From CAJCIW01 sp963811735 (GTDB lineage Bacteria; Chlamydiota; Chlamydiia; Chlamydiales; Rhabdochlamydiaceae), in the NCBI GenBank assembly GCA_963811735.1, contig CAWESW010000081.1, positions 1 through 64,000 on the forward strand: 64,000 bases of DNA, in the 5' to 3' direction. The number at the start of each line of letters is the position of its first letter. Position 1 is the first letter of the stretch. Below the pieces are notes generated by a model. It was given only the letters and a program-made list of their open reading frames with translations, searched no databases and was not told the origin of the DNA. The position numbers were made by a program, and so were the translations under genes. Below are positions 59,600-64,000 of this stretch, piece by piece.

Positions 59600-61849
59600 T
59601 CAATCCACCCAGTGCAGAACGTTGCGGATGATCGACCACCTAGGTTCCGGAGGTGCAGCGATCTCTGTTTTCCCTTTGATCCACAGTTCGTACTGCCTTT
59701 CCGTAAACCCTTGAGATCTCTTAAGGTCAAGCCATTGGTTGAGATAATGCAGAAAGCGGGGGCTATCGTTGCGGATGGCATAGCTCAATGTGTCGAAACC
59801 CATAGGAGGCTGCGGAAAAACGAGGCGGAATCCGCGGTGGCACAGGGACCACGCAATCGCTTCCTGCTCTTCCCATAAAAGGGCGACAGGTCCGGCTTCT
59901 TGATTAATCGGCGTTTTGGGCTCGATCTTTTCAACATCAGGAGCGATCTCATTCGAACTTTCTTTTGATTTTGAGGAAAGGAACGCACAGCCAACGCTGT
60001 TAAACTCTTCATAACTGTTGAGAAGGATTAGTTTCTTATCGGGGAAGAGTTCTTTTGCAGTCGATTCGTAGGCCGAGCCTTTCAACACAGCGATTTGAAT
60101 ATGTTTGTTTTCGACAATGGATTCGATGGTGGCGAATTTTTTCCTGAGTTTTTCCGGCACGACAAAGCATAGACGTATGGAAAGATAGGATTCTGTAAAT
60201 GTCAATGCTTTCAAACGGGATTCATTGATCGTGATGGCTGACATCGCAATATCATAAGAGTCTGCGTTGAGTTCGCTGATCAGGTTTTGATAACTGAGAG
60301 GGACCAGTTCCAACTGGCAGCCGAGGTCGTAGGCCAGTTCATAGGCAAAGGCGATATCATAGCCCACAACAGTGCCATCGACATTCTGAAAGCAGAAAGG
60401 CGCGCAGTTGGGGTTATATCCAACGCGCAGTGTTTTTGTCGTCAGGATGCGATCGAACGTGTCCCCTGCAAAGGCGACCGGAGTAGGAGCTGTTTTAAAG
60501 ATCTTGACCGGGATCGATGAGGAGATATTGAGCTCGTAAATGCTTTTGGTCTCATTCTTGATTTCGGGGAGGGGGTTAAACGTCTTGATGCCCGATATGA
60601 GCAATAAGATGGGAATCAATGTGAATAGGCCGTTTTTGAGAATCCTGGAAAAGCGCCAGATGATCATGTTGCGGCAGGCAAGCGTGATGAAAAGGGAGAG
60701 AGAAGCAATTTCGATGACTGAGACCATCGACTGGAATCCCGCTGTGAAAGGGAGTGTCGTTAGATACAGGTTGACCGATTCGACGGGGAGGCCCAGAGAG
60801 TCGAGGATGAATGTAAGGCTGTTGATCCAGGATCCCAGACCGACGGCTCCAAGGCTCGTCAGGAAAGTGGTGACGAACAGTTCCACCTGGGAAGTGAGCA
60901 TTAAGGGGACGTTGTAAAATGTGGACACGAAAAAGACGAAAACGGTGATGAAAAGCGATCCGAGTGGTAGATTGAATACCACAGACACAGTACCCTGGAT
61001 TTGGCTTTGCGCCTTATCGTCTTGCGGGTCGAGAAGCTGAGTTTCTTTCTTGAGGAGTTCGATGATGTAGGGAAGGCAGACAATGACAACGTTCGTCGTA
61101 TACGCAAGCACCAAAATCGGCAGCAGTTGCTGGAGCCATTTAAAAGAGGGGATCGAAGTGAGCATGGTTGTCAGCCGAGGAAATATCCAGAAGACGATGA
61201 TGCTTAAGCCCAGGATGTAAAGAATCACATAGGTGCTCACCTGTTTGACTGTAGTGAGCTGGATTGTTCCGACCTGGTTGGAGATAATCAGAAAGGTTCC
61301 AATCGGCGTGATCCTGGCGATCCAGGATGTGATGCGGGTCAGGGCCTGGACCAGGTTTTCCATCCCCTTCATCATCACTTCTTTTTCCTTGATGTACATC
61401 AAGGCAATGCCGATCAGCAGGGAAAAAATGACGATCGCGGGAATGACGTTGTTCGCGAGGTCGAAGAAGATATTGTCCGGAATCAGCAGTTCTGCAAAGT
61501 CCAGATGGGGAACATCCCCCGAAATGTATCCGCCGAGTTGCGTCGATGAGGGGCGCGGGAAAAGATACTTGATGGCATAGACCATCAAGATATTGATCGT
61601 CCACGCCAAGCTGATGAAGAAGACGCCTTTCTTGAGAATCTGTTTGGCTTGGCTTGCGCTGAGCTGGCCAACGCCGTGGATGATTGCCCCAATCAAATAG
61701 GGAACGGCGGTGACTTTTAAAAGCATGATATAGGCAGAGGCATAGGGAGAAAAAATATCGCAAAGATCCCCGAAAAAAAGACCGCAAAGGATCCCCAGGA
61801 CCGTGGCGATGGCCATTTGAAATGTCAAAGATATTTTAAAGAGACGCAT
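59600..61849 (-). CDS. fusion of dicarboxylate/amino acid:cation symporter with amino-acid-binding domain
   Basis: 749-residue protein. Residues about 1-430 form a DAACS (GltP/SLC1) transporter with helices, TAVPYLIGAIIHGVGQLSAS, NVIPAIVIFSLLIGIAL and ARITPIGTFLIISNQVG. Residues about 460-735 are a family 3 periplasmic solute-binding domain: RILTTKTLRVGYNPNCAPF, DGTVVGYDIAFAYELAYDLG, SAITINESRLKALTFTESYL. A low-complexity insert (SSKSKESSNEIAPDVEKIEP) lies in the second lobe. The binding domain follows the last helix directly and should face the periplasm. This would make a secondary transporter with a tethered binding protein; the substrate is probably an amino acid. It ends close to trxA and begins right before trmL. 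Confidence 0.88.
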   Translation of the reverse strand: MRLFKISLTFQMAIATVLGILCGLFFGDLCDIFSPYASAYIMLLKVTAVPYLIGAIIHGVGQLSASQAKQILKKGVFFISLAWTINILMVYAIKYLFPRPSSTQLGGYISGDVPHLDFAELLIPDNIFFDLANNVIPAIVIFSLLIGIALMYIKEKEVMMKGMENLVQALTRITSWIARITPIGTFLIISNQVGTIQLTTVKQVSTYVILYILGLSIIVFWIFPRLTTMLTSIPSFKWLQQLLPILVLAYTTNVVIVCLPYIIELLKKETQLLDPQDDKAQSQIQGTVSVVFNLPLGSLFITVFVFFVSTFYNVPLMLTSQVELFVTTFLTSLGAVGLGSWINSLTFILDSLGLPVESVNLYLTTLPFTAGFQSMVSVIEIASLSLFITLACRNMIIWRFSRILKNGLFTLIPILLLISGIKTFNPLPEIKNETKSIYELNISSSIPVKIFKTAPTPVAFAGDTFDRILTTKTLRVGYNPNCAPFCFQNVDGTVVGYDIAFAYELAYDLGCQLELVPLSYQNLISELNADSYDIAMSAITINESRLKALTFTESYLSIRLCFVVPEKLRKKFATIESIVENKHIQIAVLKGSAYESTAKELFPDKKLILLNSYEEFNSVGCAFLSSKSKESSNEIAPDVEKIEPKTPINQEAGPVALLWEEQEAIAWSLCHRGFRLVFPQPPMGFDTLSYAIRNDSPRFLHYLNQWLDLKRSQGFTERQYELWIKGKTEIAAPPEPRWSIIRNVLHWVD

Positions 61850-61852
61850 ATA

Positions 61853-62302
61853 CTATAGGGAAAAACCCTGTTGTTTCCATGCTTCGTAAATTACTATGGA
61901 AACAGTATTCGACAGATTTAAGCAACGGGAATCTTTTGTCATCGGCAAGGTTAAAAAGTTCTCAGGCCACCTTTCGCAAAATTCTTTCGGCAGGCCTGTC
62001 GTCTCCGACCCAAACACGAGGATGCAATCCTTGGGATAGGAAACTTCTGAATACACTTTTCGGGCTTTGCTTGAGAAAAAAAACACCGGCGCTGTGGAGT
62101 TTGCCAAATAATCAAGCAAGTTGTCCGTATAAGAAATAGCGACCTCATCCCAGTAATCGAGTCCTGCGCGCTTTAACCATCGATTGGATGTGCTAAATCC
62201 TAAAGGGCGTACCAGGACGAGTCCGCACCCTGTGACGGAGCACGTGCGGACAATGTTTCCTGTGTTTTGCGGGATTTGAGGTTGGAAAAGAACAATTTTC
62301 AT
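61853..62302 (-). CDS. trmL: tRNA (cytidine(34)-2'-O)-methyltransferase
   Basis: SPOUT-class methyltransferase modifying the wobble base of some tRNA-Leu. The 149-residue protein has KIVLFQPQIPQNTGNIVRTC, LVRPLGFSTSNRWLKRAGLD, LVFGSETTGLPKEFCER and RCLNLSNTVSIVIYEAWKQQ, the knot motifs. ATG 62302 (MKIVLFQ) matches the family start; the frame opens at 62335. It lies between the transporter fusion and the mip gene, matching the C. trachomatis spoU-mip order. Confidence 0.94.
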   Translation of the reverse strand: MKIVLFQPQIPQNTGNIVRTCSVTGCGLVLVRPLGFSTSNRWLKRAGLDYWDEVAISYTDNLLDYLANSTAPVFFFSSKARKVYSEVSYPKDCILVFGSETTGLPKEFCERWPENFLTLPMTKDSRCLNLSNTVSIVIYEAWKQQGFSL

Positions 62303-62339
62303 AGGAAAAACAGGGCACGGATCAAAACGGAGCAAGAAA

Positions 62340-62417
62340 AATTTAACGCAAAGACGCAGAGACGCAAAGAATTCAATTTCAAATCTCTTTGCGCCTTTGC
62401 GTCTCTGCGTTAAATTT
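62340..62417. repeat. ACGCAAAG-type inverted repeat, copy 2
   Basis: AATTTAACGCA..CAGAGACGCAAAG and CTTTGCGCC..TTTGCGTCTCTGCGTTAAATT form a palindrome of about 78 bases between trmL and mip. Related to 34643-34707. Confidence 0.8.
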
Positions 62418-62444
62418 TTTTGTCCGTATGGTAAATAATTTCCC

Positions 62445-63218
62445 TTATCGGATGTCAGTCTTTACTTCGGCAATCTCGTGCTTTTCTTGAGGTTTTTGTC
62501 CATCTGCGTCCGCAGCTTCCTTGATGGGAGCGTTGGCTTTGATGATCTCAATGTCAAAGGTCAGCAGTGAGTTCGGAGGAAGGTATCCATTCGTTCCGTA
62601 GGCGAGGTCGGGATGGATGTAGACGGTGCGTTTTTCCCCTTCCTTCATTCCAAGCAGACCTGCTTTAAGACCGGGGATGATCTCGTCGAGGGAGATCATT
62701 TCTTCCTCTTTCGAGGTTCCAAAAACGGAGCCGTCGAGGTACTTGCCGGTGTATTTGATCAAAGGAGAATAGTGGGCTTCGATCGCAGCGCCGGTGCCCT
62801 GTTCCGTGACGCGGTACTGGACTTTTCCGTCTTCGATGGCGAAAACGCCTTCTGCTTTTTTATTGTCTACGAGAAATGTTTCAGCTCTTCTCAGATTTTC
62901 AGAGCACTGTTCTTTGAAGATTTTTTCCTGCACGGAAGCGATGGCCTGGATGCATTCCATTTCAGACATCGGAGATTCTTTGCCGGCCATTGCATCCTGA
63001 AGTCCTTTGATGACTTGGACCATATCGAATTTGACGCCGATATTTTCAAGATTTTTGCCGATGACGTGGCCGAACGCCTCAGAGACTTTGGCAATTTCGA
63101 CAGGTTGTGCAACCTTGGCTGCAGTTTCAGCGGGTTGAGCGGTTTGCTTTTCTTCCGCAACGAGGGAAGAAATGGCAAGAAGACTGAGCACAGAGAAAAT
63201 TCTAATTTGCTTTTTCAT
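62445..63218 (-). CDS. mip: FKBP-type peptidyl-prolyl isomerase (Mip-like)
   Basis: Periplasmic or surface prolyl isomerase. The 257-residue protein has a signal peptide (KKQIRIFSVLSLLAISSLVA), an Ala/Gln/Lys-rich linker, a helical dimerisation region (AFGHVIGKNLENIGVKFDMV), and a C-terminal FKBP domain (LIKYTGKYLDGSVFGTSKE, ISLDEIIPGLKAGLLGMKEG, YIHPDLAYGTNGYLPPNSLL). Start ATG 63218 (MKKQ) is preferred; ATG nine bases upstream is alternative. In C. trachomatis Mip is a lipoprotein; here no clear lipobox Cys is seen. Confidence 0.93.
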   Translation of the reverse strand: MKKQIRIFSVLSLLAISSLVAEEKQTAQPAETAAKVAQPVEIAKVSEAFGHVIGKNLENIGVKFDMVQVIKGLQDAMAGKESPMSEMECIQAIASVQEKIFKEQCSENLRRAETFLVDNKKAEGVFAIEDGKVQYRVTEQGTGAAIEAHYSPLIKYTGKYLDGSVFGTSKEEEMISLDEIIPGLKAGLLGMKEGEKRTVYIHPDLAYGTNGYLPPNSLLTFDIEIIKANAPIKEAADADGQKPQEKHEIAEVKTDIR

Positions 63219-63259
63219 ATGTTCCATCAGGGTAATTCCACTTAAAGTTACGTTGTTTT

Positions 63260-64000
63260 TTATTTTAATCCAAGAGATTTCATCAAAACCGTCAGTTCGT
63301 TTAACGGGCAGTCGATCGATTCTCTTGTCGCCATGTTTTTGAGTTTTACATTCCTGGTTTTCAACTCTTCGTCGCCGATGACGATCGCGTACTCTGCGCC
63401 GACCTGGTTCGCCAATTGCAGGCCATGCTGGACTTTTTTCCCGCTGAGGTCGATTTCTGCAGGAATCCCCTCGTGTCGGAGCGCGCAGACCAGTTCAAAG
63501 CTTAAGTTCAGAGCATCTTGTCCCATCGGGACGAAGAAAACAAGCGGATGGGGGACAGCTGGAAACGGGGCTCCCTGTTTGAGCATCGTCTGCAAAATCC
63601 TCTCCATCCCTGTGGCAAATCCCACGGAAGGGAGGTTTGGACCGCCGACCGCTTCGACAAGGCCATCGTAGCGCCCGCCTCCGCCGATCGAGTTCTGCGC
63701 CCCCAAAACCTCTGTCGTGATCTCGAAAACGGTCTTAGTGTAATAATCGAGTCCTCGTACGAGCTTCGGGTTGATTGCATATTTGATTTTAAAGGCCTCG
63801 AGCAGTTTTAACACTTCATCGAAATGCGCTTTGGCTTCCGGCGTCAAGAAATCGCCGAGCATAGGAGCTTCCTGGAGGATCTTTTGATCTCCGAGATCTT
63901 TTGAGTCCAGGATGCGCAAGATGTTTTTTGTAAAACGCACCTGGCTGTCCTGAGACAATGCTGCCAAGAATGGCTTTAAAAATTGCGTCAGAGCTTCTTT
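63260..64000 (-). CDS. hisS: histidyl-tRNA synthetase, C-terminal part (cut by window edge)
   Basis: C-terminal 246 residues of the class II enzyme charging tRNA-His. The HisA motif is INPKLVRGLDYYTKTVFEIT, motif 3 region is LPSVGFATGMERILQTML, and the anticodon-binding domain follows (IDLSGKKVQHGLQLANQVG, YAIVIGDEELKTRNVKL). The frame stays open to position 64000, so the start lies outside the window. The mip gene follows closely on the same strand; aspS, which lies between them in C. trachomatis, is absent here. Confidence 0.95.
   Translation of the reverse strand, partial: KEALTQFLKPFLAALSQDSQVRFTKNILRILDSKDLGDQKILQEAPMLGDFLTPEAKAHFDEVLKLLEAFKIKYAINPKLVRGLDYYTKTVFEITTEVLGAQNSIGGGGRYDGLVEAVGGPNLPSVGFATGMERILQTMLKQGAPFPAVPHPLVFFVPMGQDALNLSFELVCALRHEGIPAEIDLSGKKVQHGLQLANQVGAEYAIVIGDEELKTRNVKLKNMATRESIDCPLNELTVLMKSLGLK

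Overview
The window joins two unrelated genomes. Positions 1 to about 13,916 are GC-rich and look actinobacterial: MMPL/TetR pair, IS1380 and IS630 elements, a tyrosine integrase, a large serine recombinase, a tRNA-Arg fragment and a sugar-binding lipoprotein. From about 13,917 to the end the DNA is of moderate GC and clearly from a member of the Chlamydiae, probably an environmental (amoeba-associated type) lineage. It carries an ATP/ADP translocase, EUO-type regulators, SecDF fusion, DUF2709, and runs of genes in a Chlamydia trachomatis-like order: dnaQ-like/tsaE/DUF2709, recJ/secDF, and uppS/cdsA/cmk/plsC. One gene from each genome is cut in mid-frame at the join, so the contig is most simply read as an assembly chimera.

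Actinobacterial side: 1-1.8 kb is a decayed cluster of tyrosine recombinases. 1.9-2.5 kb is an IS630 transposase remnant. 2.4-5.6 kb is an MMPL exporter with a divergent TetR repressor and a candidate operator between them. 5.6-7.5 kb is an IS1380 element flanked by a truncated MFS gene and a truncated HNH-type gene. 7.4-10.35 kb is an apparent three-gene operon led by an integrase beside a tRNA-Arg 3' fragment (a likely attachment site). 10.9-12.3 kb is a serine recombinase. 12.8-13.9 kb is a truncated ABC solute-binding protein.

Chlamydial side: energy parasitism (ATP/ADP translocase), glycolysis (pgk), translation (argS, gltX, hisS, trmL, RNA methyltransferase, epmB, tsaE), cell envelope (murA, ddl, uppS, cdsA, plsC, secDF), isoprenoid (ispF), nucleotide (purA, cmk), thiamine diphosphate, methionine import (metNIQ), redox (trxA, cysJ-like), proteases (tsp, pepF), and the developmental repressor EUO in two tandem-like copies. 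Three genes (tsp, recJ and an ATP-grasp gene) carry single-base frameshifts in homopolymer runs, which may be sequencing errors.

The most striking content of the chlamydial part is a crowd of palindromic elements, about 30 to 172 bp long, with nested inverted-repeat shells. Most are intergenic, but at least five lie inside four genes without breaking the frame: tsaE, an ATP-grasp gene, the lipoprotein signal region of metQ, and an RNA methyltransferase (two). In two genes the same shell is read in the same frame and gives the same short peptides. This resembles the Rickettsia palindromic elements, but I do not know of a description in Chlamydiae.
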